A DNA stretch of 64,000 nt from Craspedostauros australis (Eukaryota; Bacillariophyta; Bacillariophyceae; Mastogloiales; Achnanthaceae), in contig JAMXDE010000003.1 in the NCBI GenBank assembly GCA_026770025.1, forward strand, positions 2,480,001 through 2,544,000. Reading direction: 5' to 3'. Shown piece after piece: positions 54,561-64,000 of this stretch. The notes beneath the pieces are model-generated. The model was not told where the DNA came from, searched no databases, and saw nothing but the letters and a program-made list of their open reading frames with translations. Position 1 is the stretch's first letter. Every line of letters begins with the position of its first letter. The translations under genes were made by a program, and so were the position numbers.

Positions 54561-56826
54561 TTAGTCTCTCTGCCTTGATACTTGCGGCATGGCAAGCAAG
54601 GAAGATGAGTCCACGCCATGGACATTGCCCTCTGTGTCTGTGTACATCGCAGTGGTGGCAGTGGCGATGGAGTCCGTAACGCAGGCGAACATGCCCTTCT
54701 GCTGGGCCACACGGGCGCCTCCGCCGATACCACCACCGCCAATGCCGCCACTGCCTCCGCCGAGAAGACCCTCGTCCTCGTCGTACGAACGCGAACGTTC
54801 CGTCCCAGTCTGTGCCGAGATGAGTCCGCCGCTGGTACCAGTGGATCTGGAAGCTGCGCTGTCAGGCATGGTGCCGATGTTGCTGGACGCGGCCGGTGCC
54901 TCCGTTGAACTTCCCACCAACCAGTCGTACCACGACTTTCCGTCTTCCTGCTTTGGCTTCGCCTTTTGTCGGGTTGCGGGTCGGGTTGATGATGACGACG
55001 ATGACGAAGTGCCGTTGCCGGCCGCCCTCTTGTATTCCTCGTTCTGCAGCTGCTGTGCGAGCTTGGCATCCGCATCCATTTGCGCATCCTCGGAATCGCC
55101 GGCGGCTGCTCCGGGTGCGTTGGCCTCGCCTTGCTTCAACACCGGGCTGACCACCTGGCAAACCGGACAGAACATGAGGGTGGCGTGGCCTGTGACTTGC
55201 ATCATATTTTGGCAGTTGACGCACTGGACCATGATCGCCGTTCCATCCTTGATGGCCTGCTTCGTGCGTTCCTGACCATGGAGGGGGACCTCCTCTCCTG
55301 CGCCCAGATCGATCGTGCGCTGGCTCTTCTTGCTCTTCTTTTTCTTCGAGGATGACTTTCGGGCTGGCGGGGCTGGTCGTTCCATTGATCCGGCTGCCCT
55401 GGCCGCAGCGGTGTTGCTTCTTTGGTCGAATGCCATGGCGCGTGCGGCCGCGCCGGAAGCCTGGCTGTTGACCTTGTCATTTTCGATCTGTTCCATGATC
55501 TGACGTTGCTCCGCCAAAAGTGCTTCTCGCTCTTCGGGATCCAGCGCCGCAAGCACTTCGTTGTCAATTTGCATTTCCATCGGTGGCGGTGGCGGCGGGA
55601 CAGCCTGTACATCATCCAACGGTGGTGGCGGTGGATGGATTTCGCCCGCCCCGCCCAACAAATCAAACGATGGGGCAGATGGTTGCATCATGGGTGCCGA
55701 CGGGGCGCTCATGGGCGGAGGCGGAGCAACTGCCTCGAATGATGGCGGTGGCGGCGCCAATGCTTCGATTGGCGGAGGTGGTGCCATGGGTGGCGCCATT
55801 GGGACGCTGTGCACTGCCTCGAACGGAGGCGGTGGAGCAACCGCAGCAGGCGGCGGTGGTGGAGGAAGCAGGTTGGTATCGAATGCGGGCGGTGGGGTGG
55901 CGATCGCGTTTGGGGCGTCCAGATCCATGAGCAAATCCTGGGTCGTCGGTGGCGCGGTCACGGCGGCCTGTTTTGCTGCTGGCTGTTCTGTCTTTGTTTG
56001 CGCCTGCTTGGTGCGCTCCTGAGCTGCCATGATGCGGGCCTGTCGAAAGGAAAGAATCGATGACGGCAGTCGCAGAGTACGTAATTATGGTGATGTCACA
56101 ACGAGGTTTGCCGCAATGATGACGGCCACATTGATGACGATCGTGACGTTGGAAAATTCGATGGATTGAGAATGATGGTAACGATGACGAGGATGACCAT
56201 GATTGCAGGGAGGGAAATGGAAGTGAATGAGAGAGAGAGGCAGAACAGAACGAAAGCGAAAACGAGATGGAGGATTGCGCGAGCCTATCGTTGCGTGCTG
56301 GGTTGTTGCTGCAATGATCAGAGCAGTTTCAGCAACTTCAGCGGTTTCAGCAATTGCCGCTGCAGAGCAATTTGGTCTGCTGTGCATGCAGTCTGGATCT
56401 CATGCAATACCGGCTGGCGAGGAGTTGATTGATCGGTCATTTGACGCTTGACTCCGTTGCTTCATCTGCCATCGCGATGTGCAATCGGGGCGCGTGCGAT
56501 GGACTCGCAACGAAATGGAAGGCAAACGAATTCGAAGGACGACTTACGAGGAGTGCGCTTTTTCCACCTGAGGCAGGAGCAGCTGCTGCTGGGGGCGCCT
56601 TCGCCGCTGGTTTCGAATCTTCTTTGGGTGCTCTCAGTGTAAGCAGGTCCGGTGCTTGTACTGGGGCTGGTGCGGTTGCTTCGCCTTCGCCACCGACTCC
56701 ACCCAGCATGGCCAGGCGGCGTTCGAGATCTTCGACGTCATTGACCGGCGCTTCGGATGGCTTGATGGCGAAGGATGGAGTGGTGTCCTCCGTCGTCATT
56801 TCCGGTGCTGGCTTGGACATCATCAT
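54561..56826 (-). CDS. Proline-rich protein with C-x2-C zinc-ribbon, unknown function
   Basis: Two exons on the minus strand, 56826-56548 and 56039-54561, with a 508-base intron (GTAAGT...GACAG) joined in phase 0, give about 585 residues. The join reads GGKSALLARIMAAQERTKQAQ. Residues 1-93 include DVEDLERRLAMLGG. A long Pro/Ala-rich region (about 115-250) has many PPPPP and FEAV units and short DLL/DLLGG motifs. A helical part follows (LDPEEREALLAEQRQIMEQIE). The folded core is VPLHGQERTKQAIKDGTA and then a zinc-ribbon-like segment with CVNCQNMMQV and FCPVCQVVSP, two CxxC pairs about 16 residues apart. The C-terminus contains DAKLAQQLQNEEY and Gly-rich sequence. The domain order looks like a membrane-traffic or nuclear adaptor, but that is inference. 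Confidence 0.75.
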
Positions 56827-56828
56827 GG

Positions 56829-56833
56829 TTGCG

Positions 56834-56869
<36 letters not shown>

Positions 56870-56874
56870 ATTGC

Positions 56875-56905
<31 letters not shown>

Positions 56906-56919
56906 ATTGCTGTTGTGGC
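56829..56919. repeat. TTG/CAA triplet microsatellite just 5' of a start codon
   Basis: About 25 TTG units (CAA/AAC on the sense strand of the zinc-ribbon gene), broken by a few ATT/GCT triplets, end about ten bases before its ATG at 56826. It would form the 5' leader. Confidence 0.9.
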
Positions 56920-58273
56920 TCTTCTTTCCTTCTTCGCTTTGCTTTGTTTGTGTCGCAATGATGGCGGGCGAGGATTGCAAGAGCGGTGTGGATGTGGGAG
57001 TGTCTCTGAGGCAGAGGAATTGTGATGCTGCGGTTGATGCTGGATGCTTGGGCAGGAATGTCTCTCAGAATCTCGTCGAAGCACTGTGCTACGTTAAGTT
57101 GTTGCGTGTCACGTTGTGTCGTGGTGTTTTGCTTTTGTCTTCGTTGTTGATGGCGGTGTTGTGCCTTCCTCGCGTCTTCGCTGTGCACGAAGTGGCTGGC
57201 AACAACACGAGCAACAAACCGGGGGTGAGCGAGGTCTCACACACAAACACGATACAAGCTGCTCCTCGCGAAACAACAACACAGACACACGAATGTTCCC
57301 TGGTTCGTGCGGGCGAACTTCTGAGAAAGCCAGAGACGAAAATTTGTTGGGCGGATTTGACGACTCGTCCGCATGGCAGTATCCGGGATTTCAAGTCGAT
57401 ATCTGCCTTGGTATCTGTGCCTCGTCCAATCATTTCGCTCCATTCGAAGGAAAGTACCGCTTGATACCGCCGAAGAACTCAGACAGAATCGCCCTTTCAC
57501 ACCGATTTTTAGTCCCGCCAAATATTGAGTTTTTGGATCGAAGTAGTCAATGGACGACGATGATTGTTGGCGCGCAAATCTCTCCGAAAAGTATCTTTTG
57601 GGCCAGCCGCATTGTTTGCTGTTGCGATGCGTTGCGATCGCTTGTGCGTTGGTGTGTGTTGTTGCGACATCGGTGTTTGGGCGAATAGATGGACAATGCC
57701 AATACCGTTCTCTCTTGTCTGTGTGTGCGTCTGAGGCTGAGTCGGTGTCTGAGTCTGTGTCTGTTTGCACTGCTGTGGGTGCGGGTAGTTGCGTGGTTGT
57801 GTGGTTGGGTTCCTCTCGTCGCGAGAACCCCACTCATGTACCATTTGGCATCACGCAGTAAGCCGTTCACGACATTCTTTTTCGCGCCAAAGTCATCACC
57901 TGCGTTGCCTGTCTTTGGTTGAGCCAACTGATGGTCGAGTGCAGGAGTGATCAGACACACATTGCAACTTGCCCCGCGCAATACTACGGATGCTCTGCCA
58001 AGAATAGCACGATACGATACGATTCGATACGATACGAGCGCAGAGACCGATGCATCGAGTGGATGGAAGAGCCATTGACGAAGCTTCATCAAGACACCAC
58101 GCACCACGGGCATCATACGACATACCACGCACCACGAAGATCACACTGCGTGGCATTGGAGACACAGATCGACGAACACGTTTGCGGAGAGATCGGCGCG
58201 CACCTTCAAAGACCCACCCACCCACCACTCGAACGGCCGTGCATAGCGATCGCATTGCCACAACAAAGCAACA
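56920..58273. other. Spacer between divergent genes
   Basis: About 1.35 kb between the zinc-ribbon gene and the RING gene. Overlapping frames on both strands (for example 57237-57833 minus and 57919-58758 plus) show no domain. A direct cluster of GATACGATACGATTCGATACG-like units lies at about 58008-58036. Confidence 0.5.
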
Positions 58274-59858
58274 ATGTCGCGAACCAGCGGGGGCAGCAAT
58301 CAGTTGGCAAGGCCAATGACGGGCGGTGGCGGCAAGTCGAGGAAGATGCGGTCGGTCTCGTGCAACCATCCAAAGTGCCGCAAATCCATCTCCACGACCG
58401 TCTTCGTGTGCTCGTGCGATTGCCTCTTTTGCGAAGGTACGCAGTGTCACGTGGGGAACACAAAGCCATCCATCTACTCAGTTGGATTTGGTTGGGTTGG
58501 CCCAAGTCGTGTGGCTCTGTTGCTGTAAAGCGATGGAATCCATTTCCGACTACCGCGCGCGTTGGCTGTTCCCATGTGTCGCAGCAGGTTCCTCTGCACG
58601 TGTATAGTATATTGCTTGTGCTGCCATCCTCTCTTCTCATTACATTCCAATGTCACCACCCTGTCTCTCTCCCTCTCATAAATGAAATACAATACAATGG
58701 AATGCTCCGTTGTGCACGACGGTCCCCACCTCCCTCCTCCCTGCGTGTCGTCTCCTGATACTCCAACTCCAATGTCCCCACACAAAAGACTGCACCTACG
58801 GCCACTTCACCAACAACTCCAGCTGTCCCGTGTGCAATCGGACCCTCACAGAGTCTGACTTCATGGAGGTCAACGTCACCGACCCACCACCTGCGCAGCA
58901 AGCGAACAAGAACACGGCCATCCGGAATCTCTTCACCACGTTGACCCCGAACGCGCCCACCCTGACATTCCAGGACATGTGCACCCGGTCGATGAAGCTC
59001 ACGGACGAGTGCCGCGATTCGTACAAATTCCTCATGAAGCAGTTCCTTTTGGACACGAATCACATGGCCCAGCGGCTGGAGCATTCGCGACGCATGATCA
59101 TCGTCTTGCAGGAGAAGATACGGTCGATGAAGCTCTCGGGAGAATCGGAGAAGCGACGCACGGAACAGGCCGTTGCTGATGTGCAGGAGAAGAACGGGGC
59201 GCTGCAGAAGAAGATCGCGGACAAGGAACGGCAGCTGGTGCAGTTCCGGAAGCTGCATGGAATGATGACGCCGTCATCGCCGCATGGAGTCGCAGGTGGA
59301 GACCATAACATGGCGTTTGGTGGTAGCGGCAGCGGCAGCGGTGGGGGTGTAGGTGGAAAGAGAATGGAAGATTTACGGAGAGTCAGCATCGAAAGCAACA
59401 GTCACGAGCGGCCTCCTCCGCTGAAGGGTTTCATGATGCAGAAGCAGGCCAGCGATTTGGCACGTCAGCGCATGCTCGACCAGGCGCAGCATCGGGCCCC
59501 ACGGCTTGGCCAACCTGCCAGTTCCGTTGCGCCGCGGCAAGGTGCCTTCCACGCCCAAGAAGGCATGCCAGGACAGTCCGGCACGGCCCGCACGTCTCGC
59601 TTTGCCCTCGGCGGCAGCGACCTCGGCCTTTCAAGCTACCCGCCAGAGACCCACGATCGCAAGCGGAGACACTCGGCGTCGCCCAACTACGAGTACGCCA
59701 GTACGAGACGTCCGCACAAGGCCAGGTTCACATCACCCACCCACGCCTTTGCCAACGCCAGCACTGGCCATCATGGTCGCGACTACCACCAATACGGCAA
59801 CAGCAACCAGCAACAAAACGGAGGAATGTCGGCATCGTACTATCCTCAGCGTCGGTAA
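58274..59858 (+). CDS. HEI10/CCNB1IP1-like RING protein (candidate meiotic crossover SUMO/ubiquitin ligase)
   Basis: Two exons, 58274-58436 and 58789-59858, with a 352-base intron joined in phase 1, give about 410 residues. The join restores a RING-type pattern: CNHPKCRKSI, VCSCDCLFCEDC (D formed at the junction), then SSCPVCNRTLTESDFMEV. A helical region follows, with DSYKFLMKQFLLDTNHMAQR, IIVLQEKIRSMKL and ALQKKIADKERQLVQFRKLH (coiled coil to about residue 210). The tail is disordered and rich in Ser, Arg and Gln, with several RKRRHS-like basic sites. The order RING, coiled coil, disordered Ser/Arg tail is that of HEI10/ZIP3/RNF212-type proteins, which mark crossover sites on meiotic chromosomes. 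Other small RING proteins have similar layouts, so the meiotic role is inferred. Confidence 0.72.
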
Positions 59859-60129
59859 ATGGGCAGCAGGAAGACGCATCCGTGTACAGCGGAATCAGGC
59901 TGCCCAGACATACAGTACTTGTGGGCCACGGACGAGGACAGCTGGAAATGTGCGGTTGTCCGGAGGGGGGATGAAAATAGAGTAACTGAAGTACTCATCA
60001 CCGTAGAGTGGCTGGAATTGTCCTCGTTGCTCGTACGAGTATTTCTAGTTGTGCTTTACGTGCTGTTATGTAGAGTAAGTGGTTCTGCTGGAGGTACTTA
60101 TGTGTGTGCCCCGTCAGATGTTGATCACT
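59859..60129. other. Short spacer between convergent genes
   Basis: Contains CTCGTACGAGTA at 60030-60041, nearly palindromic and matching the octamer found in other tail-to-tail spacers. Confidence 0.5.
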
Positions 60130-61422
60130 TTAGTTACCTCCGTTGTCAGAAATGCGAAGAGTCTGGATGGTAATCATTGGCGTCTCGTCGCCTGCCTTGT
60201 CCGAGGCCTCTTCAACCATTTGGATTGAGTCTTGCGCATCCTCCTCGGAGTATGATTCTTCTCTTTCTTCCTCTTCATCATCGTATTCACCATCGTCAAC
60301 GTCGGTGTCTTCATCATCGTAACCCTCATCGCTGTCTTCATAATCGTTGGGGTCGTACTTCGTGGATGCCTCTTGTGCTGGCTCCTCATTGTCGTTGTAG
60401 TAATAGTCGCCGTTGATGTCGCCGTTGTTGTCGTTGTAGTTGTCGTATCCTTGTTGCTGGACAGAAGCCCGAGCCTCGGCTGTTGTGGTGTATGCCTGGT
60501 TGTTGTTGTACGATTCCTGCGCGTTGTTGTAAGAGTACGCCTCGACAGGCTCATTGTAGGTCTCCGATGCTGGCACTGAGTCCATCGTGTCCATGTCCTC
60601 GTACATCATGTCCACGCCCACGTCGGCGGCCCCGCCAGATCCATCTTCCATCTGCGGCATCTCTCCCATCAGTTCATCGAGGTCGATACCGAAGTCGTTG
60701 AGCATGTCCATGATCCATTGGAGGAGGTTGGACTGCGTGGGGGTGAGGCAGACCTCACCGAAGTCCTCGTCGTTCTGGTAGACGCAGGGACGGCCGGACT
60801 CGTCGATGGCCTGGACGCAGGTGCTCTCGCCGAAGGGGCTGTACATGGCGCAAGAGAAGTCGAACAGGCCTTCGACTCCGGTCTCGCGGTTCTCCGTGGA
60901 GCACTTGAGAACGTCTTCGATCTTCTCTGGACAGTCCGGATCCTCCAGGCTCTCGATGGTCTCCATGAAGGCGCTGCTCATGCAGAGGCCGAGCTCCGGG
61001 TCTTCCACGGTGCACCAGGTGCAGCCGAATGGTTGGGAGAGGCAGCCTTCCTCGGTGATGGAGGCCATCTCGCATCCCATGAGATCGTCCCAGAACTTGT
61101 CATCCTCGAGGAGCTCGTCTTCACCGCACTGGAGGTGGGGGAACTCGAGGCTGTTGACGGCCTTGCCTTGCTCACTGCTGACGCAGAAGCCCATCACTCC
61201 GCCCAGAGGGCACCAGACGCAGTCGCTGTTGTTCCCTTCGCATTCCAGCTCCGACGAGGCTCCCTGCATGGCGCAGCTCCAGTCGGCGGAAAGATCGAAG
61301 GCCTCAGCGAAGTCTTCATTGTCCTGGAGGTAGCGCTGGGCGAGGCGGCGGGAGGGGCTCTTGGCCTCAGCGGCGCCTGCCAGCAAGAGCAGCAAGGCTG
61401 TGTTGGATGCTGTGATCTTCAT
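60130..61422 (-). CDS. Secreted cysteine-module protein with acidic Asn/Tyr-rich tail
   Basis: The ATG at 61422 opens with a signal peptide (MKITASNTALLLLLAGAAEA) and gives 430 residues; the frame continues upstream, but without protein-like sequence. Residues about 45-225 hold three related cysteine modules. The first contains DWSCAMQ, DCVWCPLGG and GFCVSS; the second GCEMAS, FGCTWCTVED and LGLCMSS; the third FDFSCAMYSPFGESTCVQ, RPCVYQ and GEVCLTP. The second half is acidic and disordered with many YNNNQ, DNNGD and DDEDTDVDD stretches. The modules probably form disulfide-bonded units outside the cell. The repeated acidic, Tyr/Asn-rich tail is reminiscent of matrix or mineral-associated proteins, but that is only a resemblance. 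No enzyme motif is seen. Confidence 0.75.
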   Translation of the reverse strand: MKITASNTALLLLLAGAAEAKSPSRRLAQRYLQDNEDFAEAFDLSADWSCAMQGASSELECEGNNSDCVWCPLGGVMGFCVSSEQGKAVNSLEFPHLQCGEDELLEDDKFWDDLMGCEMASITEEGCLSQPFGCTWCTVEDPELGLCMSSAFMETIESLEDPDCPEKIEDVLKCSTENRETGVEGLFDFSCAMYSPFGESTCVQAIDESGRPCVYQNDEDFGEVCLTPTQSNLLQWIMDMLNDFGIDLDELMGEMPQMEDGSGGAADVGVDMMYEDMDTMDSVPASETYNEPVEAYSYNNAQESYNNNQAYTTTAEARASVQQQGYDNYNDNNGDINGDYYYNDNEEPAQEASTKYDPNDYEDSDEGYDDEDTDVDDGEYDDEEEEREESYSEEDAQDSIQMVEEASDKAGDETPMITIQTLRISDNGGN

Positions 61423-62546
61423 GGTTGTTGTTGTTGTTGTTCTTGTTGATTGGGTTGTTGAGTTGCTGCTGCGCCTGTCACGGTTGTGAGGATCGCGATT
61501 GCTGCTTTTTGTGTTGCCATCAAAGCAGAAAGAGAGCAACAAACAAGAAACGAAGCCGCACATCAAACAAAGCGTGGTGAGTTCGTGCGTCTTTCTCATC
61601 GCGATGTTACTCAATTCCTTCGCTGGCGAGCGGATTTCTGCAACCACGAGAACACAAGAAAGCGCGCAGGCGCTCTGTTCGAAATGCTGAACATCAACCA
61701 CGACATCGTTGCTGTCGTGGAAAAGTTGCACGATACAATGCGGCTTCAAAAGTGGCGTGCATTTTTAGTGTCACCAAACACGGCAACAAAACAACGCTGC
61801 AAATGCCTCCACGAAGTCAATTTGTTCTTTTGTTCAGTCCGCATTACCACTCCTCCAGTTCTGCGAATCCTCGCAGTACTAACTCCTACGCAGGATCCTA
61901 CTCAGACACATCAGATTCGCTTTTCGTCCACAGAACAAAACGCCCCAACCTCGAGTCGTGTGGAACCATGAGGAAAAGCGGACAAGAGAAACAGTCGTCT
62001 CACACACATGACGCCTGCTCGTGACGTTTGTCCTCACATGGGATGAAAATAACACACCCGATAGTACAGACAAGGAGACAATATCTTGGATCATCGATCT
62101 CTCCGCCAAGTCGTACTCCGATTGCGAGATAGATACTTCCTAGACCCAAATTGGTAATCCAGGTTTTGATTCGGATGATGACACCATCCCCTCGTAGAGT
62201 AGAACACATCAACAAGAATACCCTCTCCAACACATCCCTACTGGTCCGACATCTCGCATCAATCGAGTTTGAGATGATGAAGTGGCACATGAAGGTAATG
62301 AATGACATGATGTGATACATCGAGGAACAGGAACGGAGTGCATATTCGCAGCAGTCCTCGAGAATGGTGTCGCAGGAACATGATAAATAATAGAATAGAA
62401 TAGTATTATGTGCCATTAAAAATAGGTCAGGGTGGAAAGGTGCCATCGTCTTGTCATTGCGACGACTCGCCAAACTAATCCATTCTTCCCATGGTATGGC
62501 AAGCAATGCAAGAGGCTCCCATTCTTCTTTACTGCTTCCCCAGATC
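61423..62546. other. Spacer; (AAC)n leader of the cysteine-module gene
   Basis: The first 25 bases are a GTT run (AAC on the sense strand) directly 5' of the ATG at 61422. The rest (frames 61486-61971 plus and 62000-62566 minus) shows no recognisable domain. Confidence 0.5.
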
Positions 62547-63305
62547 CTAAATAAAGGGCGTGTCAAACAACGGTGTGCTGTTGTGAAAACTGGCCGATCT
62601 TTTGTCGCTCAACCCACCGCTGCCACCGCTACCGCCGGTGGTCACGACGGCCGGACCCGACCCTGACGCCGAATCCATGATGAGCTGCCGCGTGCTGTCC
62701 GAGATCTGAAGATGGCTGATGCTGGATCGGCGCCTTGGTGCGTAGACGTGATTGCCCGTGTCGATGCTCCACAGGACATTCTCCAGTTGATCCGGATGCC
62801 GCATGCCTTCGAGGATGGAGAACTCGAGGCTCTTCCTCCTCATCCTGGGGCGCGTGCGTTTGCCATGACGCAGCATGACGCCTGGCGAAAGATCCTGTCG
62901 TTGCGAGTGCGGCGACTCGCTGGCACGCCATGGCGGTGATTCCAACGGAACCTGGAAGACGGGCGACATGGTGGGACCGTCAGAGACGCTGGCTTTCTGG
63001 GCACTCGCGACGGGGCTCACGTAGGAGCGGTGGTGCAGCGATGCAGGCGATGGGCGAGGCCTTGGAGGCGGTCTGCGTGGCTGTTGCAGCGGTGTCGTGG
63101 GGCTCATTGGTTCGGATCGTTGCTTGTGTTGTTGTTGTTGTTGTTCCTCTGCGTGCTGATGGTGATGAGTGTGGTGGTGGTGGTGATGGTGGTGATGATG
63201 TTTGTTGGTATTGGTATGTTGCAGTTGTCGTTGCTGTTGTTGATTGCGAATCGTGCTTGTGTTGTTCGCGTCATGGTGCTGCAACTTGGAGAAACCGGGC
63301 TCCAT
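62547..63305 (-). CDS. Low-complexity His/Gln/Pro-rich protein, unknown
   Basis: The first ATG in this frame is at 63305 and gives 252 residues. The N-terminal third is made of Gln and His runs (ten consecutive His, encoded by a GGT/GTG microsatellite near 63170-63200), followed by a Pro/Arg-rich region. Residues after about 140 are more protein-like: LSPGVMLRHGKRTRPRMRRK, LEFSILEGMRHPDQLENVLW and RRRSSISHLQISDSTRQLI, with several RRxS phosphorylation-type sites. No domain is recognised. The frame could be the last exon of a longer gene whose upstream exons lie in 63350-64000, where no clear candidate was found. Confidence 0.5.
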   Translation of the reverse strand: MEPGFSKLQHHDANNTSTIRNQQQQRQLQHTNTNKHHHHHHHHHHTHHHQHAEEQQQQQHKQRSEPMSPTTPLQQPRRPPPRPRPSPASLHHRSYVSPVASAQKASVSDGPTMSPVFQVPLESPPWRASESPHSQRQDLSPGVMLRHGKRTRPRMRRKSLEFSILEGMRHPDQLENVLWSIDTGNHVYAPRRRSSISHLQISDSTRQLIMDSASGSGPAVVTTGGSGGSGGLSDKRSASFHNSTPLFDTPFI

Positions 63306-64000
63306 CTTCGCGGCTGAATGTGGCGTTCTCTTGCGATGCTCTGTTTGTTGCAACGGTTAGGGCTGCTGCTGTTGCGATCGTGGCTCCGTGGATATAGTTG
63401 TGATGAATGATGTGAGACTTTCCCAGCGGTCTCCTCTCTCTCTCTCTCTCTTTGTGGCCTCGTTTGATCCAAGGGGTGCGATCTGATACCTGCTCACCTC
63501 TTCTTCTCGTCCTCTCTTGTGCTCTCTCGTCCTCTTGGTGTTGGTTCTGATGTTGTCGATACCTGCTGCTTCTGGTTCGGTTGTGTGTGTGTCTGCGGCT
63601 TCTGGTTGTTGACGCTTCGGTGTTCTGGCGATGCGCAGACACACCACGAATCACGAGAGGCAATTGGTGGCGCAAATGAAACGCATCAGGCGTTGTAGTT
63701 GTGTGAAACATGGGCTTAGCAGCTGCAAAGGATTGCGTTCTCCTCTTCTGCGTTCTGTGCGCAGCGACTGGCGGTGTCGTCTGCGTTGAACAATGAAGCC
63801 TATTCCAGTCCCATCGAACGAGCCCAATGTTTATTCGCAATGGTCGTAGATTGAAGCATGAAGACTAGTGCCTCAAAGAGCCAGACCCCAAAAATTGGTT
63901 ACAATTGGTTACAATTGGTTACAGATTTTGGATCCAATTTTCCCGATCTCAGACTTAAAGTTATAGACACTCAATCGAACATCTCTTTGCATCTACCTAA
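63306..64000. other. Window end: CT microsatellite and short tandem repeat
   Basis: A CT/TC tract lies at about 63434-63452 and three to four copies of a 10-base AATTGGTTAC unit at about 63893-63923. Minus-strand frames at 63271-63840 and 63104-63472 are Thr/Arg/Glu-rich without a domain. Confidence 0.55.

Noticed and set aside
57919-58758. 279-codon plus-strand frame across the start of the RING gene
   Set aside because: It overlaps exon 1, the intron and part of the leader of the RING gene in another frame, without any recognisable domain.
1-64000. tRNA, rRNA, spliceosomal RNA genes and CRISPR arrays
   Set aside because: No tRNA arm pattern, conserved U-RNA motif, rRNA segment or repeat-spacer array was found by eye. 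A covariance-model search would be needed to exclude small RNA genes.

Overview
The window is nuclear DNA from a eukaryote, most likely a diatom or a close stramenopile relative. The evidence is GT-AG introns of about 230-510 bases, large spacers, many triplet microsatellites, a receptor-type guanylate cyclase fused to a class I phosphodiesterase, a second receptor that joins a PhnD-like ectodomain to a kinase and a cyclase fold, a probable thylakoid-lumen protein, and a Copia element of the type common in diatoms. The species cannot be named from the sequence alone.

Layout. 1-557: the 5' part of an unrecognised gene on the minus strand, cut by the window edge. 2.2-12.7 kb: two large transmembrane cyclic-nucleotide genes in tandem on the plus strand. 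12.8-32.7 kb: two PARP-like genes on the minus strand with a 16-kb block of decayed and mobile DNA between them. That block holds a frameshifted PCMT-like pseudogene, a C-terminal fragment of N-acetylglutamate synthase, a mariner-like DDD transposase and an intact Copia retrotransposon with matching LTRs and a 5-base target duplication. The block is bracketed by a near-perfect inverted repeat of about 48 bases (14352-14400 and 30613-30663), which suggests one composite insertion. 33.7-64 kb: ordinary host genes. These are a probable lumen protein, the proteasome beta1 subunit, a large coiled-coil protein, a DMT/SLC35F6-like transporter, a small membrane protein, a secreted spondin-like protein, a polytopic membrane protein, an SLC1-type dicarboxylate/glutamate symporter, a proline-rich zinc-ribbon protein, a HEI10-like RING protein, a secreted cysteine-module protein and a low-complexity protein.

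The most informative results are these. The second receptor keeps kinase motifs, but its cyclase domain has lost both metal-binding aspartates and the transition-state Asn/Arg, so it looks like a kinase with a pseudocyclase next to an apparently active cyclase/phosphodiesterase. The two PARP-like genes share an H-Y-Q rather than H-Y-E triad. An 8-base motif, TACGAGTA or its complement, recurs in the spacers between tail-to-tail genes. Many start codons are preceded by G-poor CAA/CAC-rich leaders. Exon boundaries were assigned by eye from splice sites, reading frame and family motifs; no database search was possible.
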